Source: Deltaproteobacteria bacterium
GTDB lineage: Bacteria > Desulfobacterota > Desulfobacteria > Desulfobacterales > Desulfosarcinaceae
NCBI GenBank assembly: GCA_020444075.1
Contig: JAHLLR010000025.1
Location: 1-63,184 of the forward strand
DNA: 63,184 bases
Direction: 5' to 3'
Shown here: one piece after another, positions 1-9,342 of the stretch
Position numbering within the stretch: position 1 is the stretch's first letter
Layout: each line of letters begins with the position of its first letter
Program-made: the position numbers and the translations under genes
Notes under the pieces: generated by a model
What the model was told of the DNA's origin: nothing
The model's database searches: none
What the model saw: only the letters and a program-made list of their open reading frames with translations

Positions 1-63
1 CTCCATTCAAAATTAAGAATTCAAAATTGCTGATTGTTTATTTTACCAGAAGGGAAGGAATCG

Positions 64-1305
64 TTGAGCAGACGGGTTGTCATAACCGGATTGGGACTCG
101 TGACACCGCTGGGTATCGGCGTCGATGAAACCTGGTCGGCCTTGTGTGAAGGCCGGTCCGGTATTGGCGAAATCACGCGTTTCGATACCACTGAATTCGC
201 CACCAAAATCGCGGGAGAAGTAAAGAATTTCAATGCGGAGGATTTCCTTCCCAAAAAAGAGGCCAAGCGCACTGAAAGATTCATCGCCTATGCCGTGGCC
301 GCCGCCCGGATGGCCGTTGAAAACGCCCGTCTGACCATCGATGACACCAATAGCCCCCGCGTGGGTGTGATCACCGGCTGCGGCCTGGGCGGCCTGGAAA
401 TGCTGGAACTGACCGCCCGCACCGTTCAGGAAAAAGGGCCCAAACGCGTCAGCCCCTTTTTCATCCCCATGATCATCGGCAACATGGCCCCCGGAATGAT
501 CTCCATTCACCTGGGGGCCAAAGGACCCAACATCTCCGTGGCTACAGCCTGTGCGGCCGGCGCCCACGCCATCGGCGATGCCTGCAACACCATCTTGCGG
601 GGGCAGGCGGACGCCATGATCACCGGCGGGGTCGAATCGGTCATCACCCCCACCTGCATTGCCGGTTTCAACTCCATGAAAGCGCTGTCCACCCGCAACG
701 ACGACCCCCAGAAGGCCTCACGGCCCTTTGACCGCGACCGTGACGGGTTCGTGGTGGGCGAAGGCGCCGGCATGCTGATTCTCGAAGAACTGGAGCATGC
801 CCTCGAGCGCGGCGCAACCATCCTGGCTGAAATGGCCGGCTACGGCCAGAGCGGTGACGGCTACCACATGACCTCCCCGTCTCCGGACGGAGACGGTATG
901 ATCCGATGCATGCAGGCCGCCATCGACAGCGCAGGCATCTCCTGCGAAGCCATCGACTACATCAATGCCCACGGCACCTCCACCCCATTGAACGATCTCT
1001 ACGAAACCCGGGCGATCAAAAAGGTATTCGGCGACAGCGCCCCAAAGGTGCCTATCTCTTCGACCAAATCCATGACCGGCCACCTGTTGGGCGGTGCCGG
1101 CGGAATCGAGACCTCATTTACCGTTCTGGCCGTGAAAAACGGCATCATCCCGCCCACCATCAACCTGGAAAACCCCGGAGACGAATGCGATCTGGACTAC
1201 GTGCCCAAGGTTGCCCGCAAGGTGGACATTACCTACGCCATGTCTAACTCCTTCGGCTTCGGCGGCACCAACGCCAGCCTGGTCGTAAAGCGGTACGTTC
1301 CATAA
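64..1305 (+). CDS. fabF: 3-oxoacyl-ACP synthase II (FabF)
   Basis: Condenses malonyl-ACP with acyl-ACP in the elongation step of type II fatty-acid synthesis in the cytosol. The start is placed at TTG 64 because AGGGAAGGA lies five bases upstream. This gives 413 residues, the E. coli FabF length, and puts the nucleophile in TACAAG at Cys163, the E. coli position. An upstream TTG at 34 is open but has no ribosome site. The two catalytic histidines are visible in NAHGTSTP and in STKSMTGH, and the C-terminal GFGGTNASLV signature is present. It is the first gene of a long plus-strand run; acpP would be expected just off the left edge (family knowledge, not seen). No promoter is visible in the 63 bases before it. 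Confidence 0.97.
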   Translation: MSRRVVITGLGLVTPLGIGVDETWSALCEGRSGIGEITRFDTTEFATKIAGEVKNFNAEDFLPKKEAKRTERFIAYAVAAARMAVENARLTIDDTNSPRVGVITGCGLGGLEMLELTARTVQEKGPKRVSPFFIPMIIGNMAPGMISIHLGAKGPNISVATACAAGAHAIGDACNTILRGQADAMITGGVESVITPTCIAGFNSMKALSTRNDDPQKASRPFDRDRDGFVVGEGAGMLILEELEHALERGATILAEMAGYGQSGDGYHMTSPSPDGDGMIRCMQAAIDSAGISCEAIDYINAHGTSTPLNDLYETRAIKKVFGDSAPKVPISSTKSMTGHLLGGAGGIETSFTVLAVKNGIIPPTINLENPGDECDLDYVPKVARKVDITYAMSNSFGFGGTNASLVVKRYVP

Positions 1306-1550
1306 ATCTTGAACCAATGGTCGGTCTGGATTCAAAGGTCCAGGGATATTCCCCACCTGTCCCTTTCAGCCGTCCACCCACCCCGGAAATACCGGAAAAA
1401 TACATTTTAAAAATCGTAAAACATCGGGCAGAAAGCCCTAACCGACCTAAACACTTCCTTTTTTTCTTGCGGTGTTCGATGGTTCTGGATATGTAAACAG
1501 GTCAGTCCTTTTATCGATCACACTTTTTTCACCGAAAGGAACCGAGGACC

Positions 1551-2003
1551 ATGACCGAGGCATCCGGCCCACAGCGAATCATCATCGGCTGCGACCATGC
1601 GGCATACCGGCTCAAGGAGACGCTCAAAAAGGCATTGGAGGCGCAGGGCATTGCCGTTACCGATGTCGGCACCCACGACGAAGCGTCCATGGACTATCCG
1701 GACACCGGCAAGACCGTAGCCGAAAAGATATCCTCAGGCGAATACGAGCGGGGCATTCTCATCTGTGGCACCGGGCTGGGCATGTCCATGGTGGCCAACA
1801 AATATCCCCACGTGCGCGCAGCCCTCTGCAACGACCTGTTTTCCGCCGCCATGAGCCGCCGGCACAACAACGCCAACATACTGGTCATGGGCGGCCGGGT
1901 GATCGGTGATATCCTGGCCCTGGAAATCCTGAAGACCTGGCTGAAAACCCCCTTCGAAGCGGGCCGGCATCAGCGCCGGCTGGACATGTTTGACACGATC
2001 TGA
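1551..2003 (+). CDS. rpiB: Ribose-5-phosphate isomerase B
   Basis: Interconverts ribose 5-phosphate and ribulose 5-phosphate in the pentose phosphate pathway, supplying precursors to nucleotides and to the riboflavin genes downstream. The 150-residue protein has the RpiB/LacAB hallmarks: GCDHAA at residues 13-18, the catalytic-base cysteine in CGTGLGMS (Cys72) and SRRHNNAN near residue 105. The ATG at 1551 follows AAAGGAACCGAGGACC, an acceptable ribosome site. A 245-base gap separates it from fabF. That gap holds only a 4-bp GGGC/GCCC hairpin near 1425-1437, too far from the T-run at 1452 to act as a terminator. glyA follows after 20 bases. Confidence 0.95.
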   Translation: MTEASGPQRIIIGCDHAAYRLKETLKKALEAQGIAVTDVGTHDEASMDYPDTGKTVAEKISSGEYERGILICGTGLGMSMVANKYPHVRAALCNDLFSAAMSRRHNNANILVMGGRVIGDILALEILKTWLKTPFEAGRHQRRLDMFDTI

Positions 2004-2023
2004 ATGGAAAGTGAGCGTGTACG

Positions 2024-3286
<1,263 letters not shown>

Positions 3287-3299
3287 AGGGACGGTTTAA

Positions 3300-3809
3300 A
3301 TGACCGCAACCGGCAACGGTAAACGATCGGACTATCTCTCCTGGGACGACTACTTCATGGCGGTGGCCCTGTTGTCGGCCCAGCGCAGCAAAGACCCCAA
3401 CACCCGGGTGGGCGCCTGTATCGTCAACCCCCAGAAGCGCATCGTCGGCGTCGGGTATAACGGATTTCCCACCGGGTGCTCCGATGACACCCTGCCCTGG
3501 TCCCGCGAGGGAGCGTTTCTGGACACCAAATACCCTTACGTCTGCCACGCGGAGCTCAATGCCATTTTAAACAGCGTACCCGGCAACCTCACCGGCTGTC
3601 GAATCTATACCGCCCTGTTTCCCTGTAACGAGTGCGCCAAGGTGATTATCCAGGCGGGTATCCGCGAGGTGGTCTATCTGTCCGACAAGTATGCCGGCAC
3701 GGATTCCGTTCGCGCCTCCAGAAGGATGTTCGACCAGGCCGGGGTGGCCTGTCGTCAACTGGTGCCGGCCAGTCCGGTGGTGTCCATCCCCTTTACGGAA
3801 AACGGATGA
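3300..3809 (+). CDS. dCMP deaminase (ComEB-like)
   Basis: Zinc-dependent deaminase predicted to convert dCMP to dUMP for thymidylate synthesis. The 169-residue protein has the zinc-binding and catalytic HAE (His83, Glu85) and PCNEC (Cys109, Cys112). It also has the dCMP-deaminase insert with KDPNTRVGA and GYNGFPTGC, which separates this family from cytidine deaminases and from RibD. It lies between glyA and nrdR, as in other Desulfobacterota (family knowledge). It makes functional sense beside nrdR, which senses dNTP pools. Confidence 0.92.
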   Translation: MTATGNGKRSDYLSWDDYFMAVALLSAQRSKDPNTRVGACIVNPQKRIVGVGYNGFPTGCSDDTLPWSREGAFLDTKYPYVCHAELNAILNSVPGNLTGCRIYTALFPCNECAKVIIQAGIREVVYLSDKYAGTDSVRASRRMFDQAGVACRQLVPASPVVSIPFTENG

Positions 3810-3872
3810 TGTCCGATCCGTTGCATGATAAGTCGGTTCTTCACCATTACGAAGCCACCGGGAGGGTTTTTC

Positions 3873-4334
3873 ATGAAATGTCCATTTTGCGGAGAGCTTG
3901 ACAACAAGGTTATCGATTCTCGAGTAAGCAAGGATGGCAGCGTAATCCGACGCCGGCGGGAATGCATCGACTGCACCCGACGCTTCACCACTTACGAGCA
4001 CATTGAAGAAATTCCCATCATGATCATCAAAAAAGATGGTCGACGGGAAGTCTTCAGCCGTGAAAAAGTGGGTTCCGGGATCCGCAAAGCCTGCCAGAAG
4101 CTGGACATCAGCATGAACACCATCGAAGAGTTCATCGAAGACCTGGAACGGGACCTGCGGGAAACCGGCGAAAAGGAAATTCCTTCCCACGACATCGGCG
4201 AGCGGGTCATGGTTAAACTGCACGAACTCAATGACATCGCCTATGTGCGCTTCGCCTCGGTGTATCGTGAATTCAAAGACGTGAACGATTTTGTATCTGA
4301 ACTCAAGCGGCTGTTGAGCCATCCGGCCAAATAG
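3873..4334 (+). CDS. nrdR: Transcriptional repressor NrdR
   Basis: Nucleotide-responsive repressor of ribonucleotide reductase genes. The start is ATG 3873, preceded by GGGAGGG, and begins MKCPFCG as in all NrdR; the frame is open 48 bases further upstream but without a ribosome site. The 153 residues hold an N-terminal zinc ribbon (CPFC near residue 3, C-x2-C near residue 33, RRRREC) and then the ATP-cone domain (IIKKDGRREVFSREK). No nrd gene or clear NrdR box lies in this window, so its targets are elsewhere. It is followed after 8 bases by ribD, with which it is commonly co-transcribed. Confidence 0.96.
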   Translation: MKCPFCGELDNKVIDSRVSKDGSVIRRRRECIDCTRRFTTYEHIEEIPIMIIKKDGRREVFSREKVGSGIRKACQKLDISMNTIEEFIEDLERDLRETGEKEIPSHDIGERVMVKLHELNDIAYVRFASVYREFKDVNDFVSELKRLLSHPAK

Positions 4335-4342
4335 ATGGCTTC

Positions 4343-5443
4343 ATGAGCGACCACAGATACATGCAGCAGGCCCTGGACCTGGCTGAAAAGGGTCGGGGCT
4401 GGACCTCACCCAACCCCATGGTCGGTGCGGTGGTGGTCAAGGACGGCCGCGTCGTGGGCCGGGGATATCATCAGCGGGCGGGCGGGCCCCATGCCGAGGT
4501 CAACGCCATCAATGATGCGGGTGAACGGGCCCGCGGAGCGACGATTTATGTCACCCTGGAACCGTGCAACCACATTGGCCGCACACCTCCGTGTACCCGT
4601 AAAATTCTCGATGCCGGTATCCGGCGGGTGGTGGTGGCCATGACCGACCCGAACCCCGGCGTCAAGGGGGGCGGCAACGGGTACCTTCGGAGTCAGGGCA
4701 TCGACGTGACCACCGGCATCTGTGAAAAGGAATCACGGACCCTCAACGAGAACTTTATCACCTGGGTCACTACCGGCAGGCCCTTCGTGATTGCCAAGTG
4801 CGCAGCCACCCTCGACGGACGAATCGCCACGCGCACCGGCGATTCCCGCTGGGTCACCGGTCCGGCCTCCCGCCAGTTTGTCCATCGGATCCGCCACGCG
4901 GTCGACGGCATCATGGTGGGGGTGGAAACCGTAAAAAAAGATGACCCCAGCCTGACCACACGCCTTGACGGTCAGACCGGCTCGGACCCGACGCGCATCA
5001 TCCTGGACACGCACTTGTCCATCCCTCCGAAGGCAAAAATGCTGAACCAGGCGTCCGATGCCCCCACGTGGGTGGTTTGCGGGCCCGATGCACCGGCAGA
5101 TCGGCGGGCACTCCTGGAAGCCGCCGGCGCCCGGGTGGTTGACGCCTCGATGAAATCGGGTCGGATCGACCTGCAGGCCCTCATGGACCGACTGGGCGCC
5201 ATGGGAATCACCAGCCTGCTGATCGAGGGCGGGGGCACGGTCATCGGTTCAGCCTTTACGGCCTGCATCGTAGACAAAATCTGTTTCTTTTACGCGCCGA
5301 AGATATTGGGAGGAGACGACGGGGTTCCCATTTGCCGCGGAGAGGGGCCGGAAAGCATGCAACAAAGCATTCCCGTCCACAATCTGTCGGTGATTCGGTT
5401 CGACACGGATGTAATGATCCAGGGCTATCTGAAACCCCGCTGA
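4343..5443 (+). CDS. ribD: Bifunctional riboflavin deaminase/reductase RibD
   Basis: Catalyses the second and third steps of riboflavin synthesis: deamination of the pyrimidinone 5'-phosphate, then side-chain reduction with NADPH. Residues 1-145 are the zinc deaminase (HAEVNA from His50; PC at 74-75; Cys84). Residues 146-366 are the RibD C-terminal, DHFR-like reductase (KCAATLDGRIAT, GVETVKKDDP, LIEGGG). Length 366 matches E. coli RibD (367). No FMN riboswitch is recognisable upstream; the gene is read through from nrdR eight bases away. Both domains look intact. Confidence 0.96.
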   Translation: MSDHRYMQQALDLAEKGRGWTSPNPMVGAVVVKDGRVVGRGYHQRAGGPHAEVNAINDAGERARGATIYVTLEPCNHIGRTPPCTRKILDAGIRRVVVAMTDPNPGVKGGGNGYLRSQGIDVTTGICEKESRTLNENFITWVTTGRPFVIAKCAATLDGRIATRTGDSRWVTGPASRQFVHRIRHAVDGIMVGVETVKKDDPSLTTRLDGQTGSDPTRIILDTHLSIPPKAKMLNQASDAPTWVVCGPDAPADRRALLEAAGARVVDASMKSGRIDLQALMDRLGAMGITSLLIEGGGTVIGSAFTACIVDKICFFYAPKILGGDDGVPICRGEGPESMQQSIPVHNLSVIRFDTDVMIQGYLKPR

Positions 5444-5482
5444 TCGATTGACAACAAGCATTTACACATTATTTTTACGGTC

Positions 5483-6148
5483 ATGTTCACAGGAATCATC
5501 GAAGGGCTGGGCACCATCACCGCCATCCACCCGTCCGGGCAGGGAAGCCGGTTTTCAATCACCTCGGATTTCGATCTCACGGGAACCCGCATCGGAGACA
5601 GCATTGCCGTCAACGGTGCCTGCCTGACCGCCGTGGTCCTCCAGGGGAGGCGATTTACCGTGGATGTATCCCCCGAGACCCTGAAGCGGAGCGTATTGGG
5701 CCGGATCAAGATCGGCGAACCGGTCAATCTGGAGCGGGCGCTGCGGCTGTCGGACCGGTTGGATGGCCATCTGGTTGCCGGCCATGTGGACGGTATCGGT
5801 ATCCTGCGCGAAAGAAAAACACTGGCCAACGCCATTGTCATCACCATCAGCGTCCCCGAATCCCTTTCCCGCTATATGATTGAGAAAGGTTCCGTGGCCG
5901 TGGACGGCACCAGCCTCACGATCAACCGCTGCGACAGCGCCTCCTTCGATGTAAGCATCATTCCCCACACGGCCGGCCTCACGACGATCGGCCTGAAAAA
6001 GGTCGGCGATGCAGTCAATATCGAGACCGACATGATCGGCAAGTTCGTCGAGCGCTTTGTCTTGAACCGGAACCCGGAAAACCGTGGGGCCGACAAACCC
6101 GGTGGCGGTATCGATATGGCTATGCTGGCCAAATCCGGATTTATCTGA
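5483..6148 (+). CDS. ribE: Riboflavin synthase, alpha subunit
   Basis: Dismutates two 6,7-dimethyl-8-ribityllumazine molecules to riboflavin. The protein begins with the invariant MFTGIIEG and contains two lumazine-binding barrels: residues 1-97, and 98-195 starting at GHLVAGHVDG. GTSLTIN is in the second barrel and the C-terminal trimerisation helix extends to residue 221. There is no strong ribosome site, only ACGG two bases before ATG 5483. It is followed by a 210-base gap that holds a palindromic repeat, so ribBA may be partly uncoupled from the upstream genes. Confidence 0.95.
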   Translation: MFTGIIEGLGTITAIHPSGQGSRFSITSDFDLTGTRIGDSIAVNGACLTAVVLQGRRFTVDVSPETLKRSVLGRIKIGEPVNLERALRLSDRLDGHLVAGHVDGIGILRERKTLANAIVITISVPESLSRYMIEKGSVAVDGTSLTINRCDSASFDVSIIPHTAGLTTIGLKKVGDAVNIETDMIGKFVERFVLNRNPENRGADKPGGGIDMAMLAKSGFI

Positions 6149-6203
6149 TAAGGACGCCCAGGCGCGAACGGGCCATGAGGACTTCCACGAGAACCAGAAC
6201 TTG

Positions 6204-6327
6204 GACGACTTCGTAAAACGCTTACCATCAGCGCTCGCCATCACCGAGAAGTGAGGCGGGCGGTTCGACCGCCGCGGTGACGAGGCGTATCGCCCGACGC
6301 AGATCGTGAGCTTTTTACGAAGTCGTC
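6204..6327. repeat. Palindromic intergenic repeat (MITE-like)
   Basis: A 124-base imperfect palindrome lies between ribE and ribBA. Its ends are a perfect 15-base inverted repeat: GACGACTTCGTAAAA at 6204-6218 and its complement at 6313-6327. The inside is GC-rich, with a nested hairpin GGCGGT-TCG-ACCGCC and flanking TCACCG/CGGTGA. The terminal core TTCGTAAAA is shared with the element at 60744-60872, so the two may belong to one family. I see no flanking direct repeat here. Transcribed, it would form a long hairpin 30 bases before ribBA. Confidence 0.75.
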
Positions 6328-6358
6328 AAAATGACGAACCGCAGGAGAAAGATCCACC

Positions 6359-7585
6359 ATGCCAAAAATTACCATCGACCAGGCCATTGAAGATATCCGC
6401 AATGGCAAAATGGTCATCCTCGTCGACGATGAAGACCGTGAAAACGAAGGTGACCTGACCATGGCGGGGGAGAAGGTGACCCCCGAAGCCATCAATTTCA
6501 TGGCCAAATACGGCCGCGGCCTGATCTGCCTGTCGCTGACCGCTGAGAAATGTGCCCAGCTGAACCTGCCCATGATGGTGCAGAACAATACCAGCCCCTT
6601 TGAAACCGGATTCACCGTCTCCATCGAGGCCAAGTGTGGGGTCACCACCGGTATATCCGCCGCCGACCGGGCCACCACCATCGCCGCGGCGGTGGCCGAC
6701 GACGCCAAGCCCGGCGACCTGACCCGACCCGGGCACATCTTTCCGCTGCGGGCCCGCAACGGCGGGGTGATGGTACGGGTGGGGCAGACCGAGGGAAGCG
6801 TGGACCTGGCCCGCCTGGCCGGCCTGAACCCCTCGGGGGTGATCTGTGAGATCATGGATGACGACGGCACCATGGCCCGCATGCCCACTCTTGAAAAATT
6901 CAGCCAGCAGCACGGCATCGGCATCTGCACCATCGCCGACCTGGTGGAGCACCGCATCCGGACGGAAAGCTTCGTTCACCGGGCTGCCGAAACGGTCATC
7001 CCCACCCTTCACGGCGGCGACTTTAAAATGATCGCTTTTGAAAACGATGTCGACAACCTCACCCATATCGCCCTGGTAAAAGGAGAGATCGACCCGGAAA
7101 CCCCAACCATGGTGCGGGTCCACTCGGAATGCATGACCGGGGATATCTTCGGCTCCAGGCGCTGCGACTGCGGCGACCAGCTTCACAAGGCCATGGAGAT
7201 GGTGGCCGCCGAAGGCTCCGGAGTCATCCTCTACCTGCGCCAGGAAGGCCGGGGCATCGGCCTGATCAACAAGCTCAAGGCTTACGAGCTGCAGCGATGC
7301 AAGGGCATGGACACGGTGGAGGCCAACCTGAAACTGGGGTTCAAGGATGACATGCGCGATTACGGCATCGGCGCCCAGATGCTGGTGAACATCGGCGTCC
7401 GCAAGATGCGCCTGTTAACCAATAACCCCAAAAAGATGGTCGGACTTCAGGGGTATGGACTCAGTGTGGTCGAGCAGGTGCCCATCGAGGTTGAGCCCAA
7501 CGAGCACAACCGGTGTTATCTCGAATGCAAAAAGCTAAAAATGGGCCATTTGCTCAGTTTCGACGAAACCGTAAAACATCAATAA
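6359..7585 (+). CDS. ribBA: Bifunctional DHBP synthase / GTP cyclohydrolase II
   Basis: Makes both riboflavin precursors. Residues 1-200 are 3,4-dihydroxy-2-butanone-4-phosphate synthase (DDEDRENEGDL at 23-33, RPGHIFPLRA). Residues 205-400 are GTP cyclohydrolase II, with zinc ligands in SECMTGD and RRCDCGDQ, and the EGRGIGLINKLKAY catalytic segment. The 408-residue length is usual for the fusion. AGGAGAAAG precedes ATG 6359. Both domains keep their catalytic residues, although in some proteobacterial fusions the second domain is degenerate. The palindromic repeat lies just upstream. Confidence 0.96.
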   Translation: MPKITIDQAIEDIRNGKMVILVDDEDRENEGDLTMAGEKVTPEAINFMAKYGRGLICLSLTAEKCAQLNLPMMVQNNTSPFETGFTVSIEAKCGVTTGISAADRATTIAAAVADDAKPGDLTRPGHIFPLRARNGGVMVRVGQTEGSVDLARLAGLNPSGVICEIMDDDGTMARMPTLEKFSQQHGIGICTIADLVEHRIRTESFVHRAAETVIPTLHGGDFKMIAFENDVDNLTHIALVKGEIDPETPTMVRVHSECMTGDIFGSRRCDCGDQLHKAMEMVAAEGSGVILYLRQEGRGIGLINKLKAYELQRCKGMDTVEANLKLGFKDDMRDYGIGAQMLVNIGVRKMRLLTNNPKKMVGLQGYGLSVVEQVPIEVEPNEHNRCYLECKKLKMGHLLSFDETVKHQ

Positions 7586-7603
7586 GGAGAGGAAACCCAC
7601 CCT

Positions 7604-8077
7604 ATGCCGAATATCATCGAAGCCGGCCTGATCGCCAAGGGTAAGCGGTTCGGCATCATCGCCAGCCGTTTTAACGATTTCATTACCGACCGACTCGTTG
7701 GCGGCGCCGTGGATGCCCTGACCCGAAGCGGTGCCAAAGACGCCGACATCGACATCGTCAAGGTTCCCGGCGCCTTCGAAATCCCCATGGTGGCCCAGCG
7801 GATGGCCAAAAGCAAAAGATACCATGCCATCGTGTGCCTGGGAGCGGTGATTCGCGGCGCCACCCCCCATTTTGACTACGTGTGCGCCGAAGCCTCCAAG
7901 GGAATCGCCCAGGTGGGTATGGAGACCCAGGTCCCCGTTATCTTCGGCATCGTCACCACCGATACCATCGAACAGGCCATCGAGCGCGCCGGCACCAAAG
8001 CGGGCAACAAGGGCTGGAGTGCGGCGGTGTCCGCCATCGAGATGGCCAACCTCATGGAAACGGTGGGCAAGGGATAG
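7604..8077 (+). CDS. ribH: 6,7-dimethyl-8-ribityllumazine synthase
   Basis: Condenses the RibD product (after dephosphorylation) with dihydroxybutanone phosphate, giving the lumazine used by RibE. The 157-residue protein has [14 protein letters not shown] with the proton-transfer residue His89, and the SRFND and VPGAFEIP phosphate-site motifs. AAGGAGAGG lies upstream of ATG 7604. It is 18 bases after ribBA and two bases before nusB, so it is clearly in one transcript. Confidence 0.97.
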   Translation: MPNIIEAGLIAKGKRFGIIASRFNDFITDRLVGGAVDALTRSGAKDADIDIVKVPGAFEIPMVAQRMAKSKRYHAIVCLGAVIRGATPHFDYVCAEASKGIAQVGMETQVPVIFGIVTTDTIEQAIERAGTKAGNKGWSAAVSAIEMANLMETVGKG

Positions 8078-8079
8078 CC

Positions 8080-8520
8080 ATGGGAACCCGTCGAATCTCC
8101 AGAGAACAGGCCCTGCAGGCCCTGTTTTATATGGACATGCACCGTGACCCGGTGGAGGACCCCGTCGGTCTGTTCTGCAGCTGTTTTACCCAGGACAAAC
8201 CCGCGGAACCGTTTTTCCACCGTCTGGTCGACGGGGTACAGGAAAACCGCGAAAGGATCGACGGGGTGATCGAACAGTTCTCCAGCAACTGGAAGCTCAC
8301 CCGCATGTCCTGCGTGGACCGCAATGTACTGCGTATCGCCGTATTCGAACTGCTCTTTTGCGCCGACATCCCGCCAAAAGTCTCCATCAACGAGGCCATC
8401 GATGTGGGTAAACGCTTCGGCACCGAAGAATCCGGCGCCTTTATCAACGGCATCCTGGACAGCATCCGGTTGGCCATGCAGGAAAACAAGGTGTCCGGTG
8501 TCCCGAAGCTCGCCGGATGA
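8080..8520 (+). CDS. nusB: Transcription antitermination factor NusB
   Basis: RNA-binding partner of NusE (S10) in rRNA antitermination. The ATG at 8080 lies two bases after the ribH stop; the frame is open further upstream inside ribH, but the conserved start is MGTRRISREQALQALF. The 146-residue all-helical domain ends with the family signature INEAIDVGKRFGTEESGAFINGILD. The ribH-nusB junction is very widely conserved in bacteria. It is the last gene of the first operon. Confidence 0.95.
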   Translation: MGTRRISREQALQALFYMDMHRDPVEDPVGLFCSCFTQDKPAEPFFHRLVDGVQENRERIDGVIEQFSSNWKLTRMSCVDRNVLRIAVFELLFCADIPPKVSINEAIDVGKRFGTEESGAFINGILDSIRLAMQENKVSGVPKLAG

Positions 8521-8632
8521 TTCATCCTGAAAGAGCGGGCCGACGCCGATTCAAATTTGGATTTAAGATTTTCAATGAGGGCATTCCATCGTTTTAGTCG
8601 ATAACACAAATTCATTGATTTCAACTATTACC

Positions 8633-8672
8633 AATACGTTTGGTTCACATTTAGGGTAGAACCAAACGTATT
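8633..8672 (+). promoter_or_regulatory. Perfect 14-bp inverted repeat ahead of a TTG-start gene
   Basis: The left arm AATACGTTTGGTTC (8633-8646) and its exact complement (8659-8672) enclose a 12-base loop. The repeat ends 8 bases before the AGGAGGAG ribosome site (8680-8687) of the metallo-hydrolase at 8691. There is no run of T after it, only ATTTCC, so it is not a clear intrinsic terminator for nusB. It could be an operator, an mRNA stability hairpin or a weak terminator. Confidence 0.6.
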
Positions 8673-8690
8673 TCCGTCAGGAGGAGCACC

Positions 8691-9341
8691 TTGATTATCC
8701 GCCAAATGGCCCTAGGCCCCATTCAGGCAAACTGTTTTATCCTGGGATGTGAAGAAACGCGCCAGGCGGTGGTCATCGACCCCGGGGATGAAAACGACCG
8801 GATCCTCGCCACCCTGGCCAAGGACCGATTGACCGTCGTTCACATTATTAACACCCACGGCCACTTCGATCATGTGGGCGCCAACAAGCGTCTCAAGGAA
8901 GTCACCGGCGCCGATATTCTCATCCACAGCGCCGACGCCCCCATGCTCGCCCAGTTGTCGGCGACGGCGGCGGCCTGGGGACTGGCGGCGGAAAATTCAC
9001 CGACGGCGGACCGCCTGTTGAAGGACGGGGACACCATCACCTTCGGCACCCACACCCTGACGGTGCTCCATACCCCCGGCCATACCCCCGGCGGCATCTG
9101 CCTCTCTATTGAATACACCCATGCGGGTGCTCCAAAAAAGGCAATATTTGTAGGTGACACCCTGTTTGCCGGCTCCATCGGCAGAACCGATTTTCCCGGC
9201 GGCAATCTCGATACCCTGATCAGCAGCATCCGAACCAAGCTCTTTTCCCTGGAAGACGAAGTCAAGGTTTATCCGGGCCACATGGGCAACACCACCATCG
9301 GCGTTGAAAAGCGAACCAACCCGTTCTGTGGTATGGGGTAA
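8691..9341 (+). CDS. Metallo-beta-lactamase-fold hydrolase (glyoxalase II-like)
   Basis: Predicted zinc hydrolase of the glyoxalase II/YcbL class; the substrate, probably a thioester, is not predictable. The 216 residues hold the THGHFDHVG metal motif near residue 55, HTPGHTPGG near 127, a metal-bridging Asp in FVGDTLFAGSIGRTD and a last His in VYPGHMG. It lacks the separate C-terminal glutathione-binding domain of true GloB. The start is TTG 8691 behind AGGAGGAG; no ATG fits. ispG starts one base after its stop. Confidence 0.88.
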   Translation: MIIRQMALGPIQANCFILGCEETRQAVVIDPGDENDRILATLAKDRLTVVHIINTHGHFDHVGANKRLKEVTGADILIHSADAPMLAQLSATAAAWGLAAENSPTADRLLKDGDTITFGTHTLTVLHTPGHTPGGICLSIEYTHAGAPKKAIFVGDTLFAGSIGRTDFPGGNLDTLISSIRTKLFSLEDEVKVYPGHMGNTTIGVEKRTNPFCGMG

Positions 9342-9342
9342 T

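Noticed and set aside
1425-1462. Terminator after fabF
   Set aside because: The GGGC/GCCC stem is 4 bp and about 15 bases from the T-run.
4335-6358. FMN riboswitch in the riboflavin operon
   Set aside because: None of the conserved RFN-element blocks is visible before ribD or ribBA; the ribE-ribBA gap is filled by a palindromic repeat.
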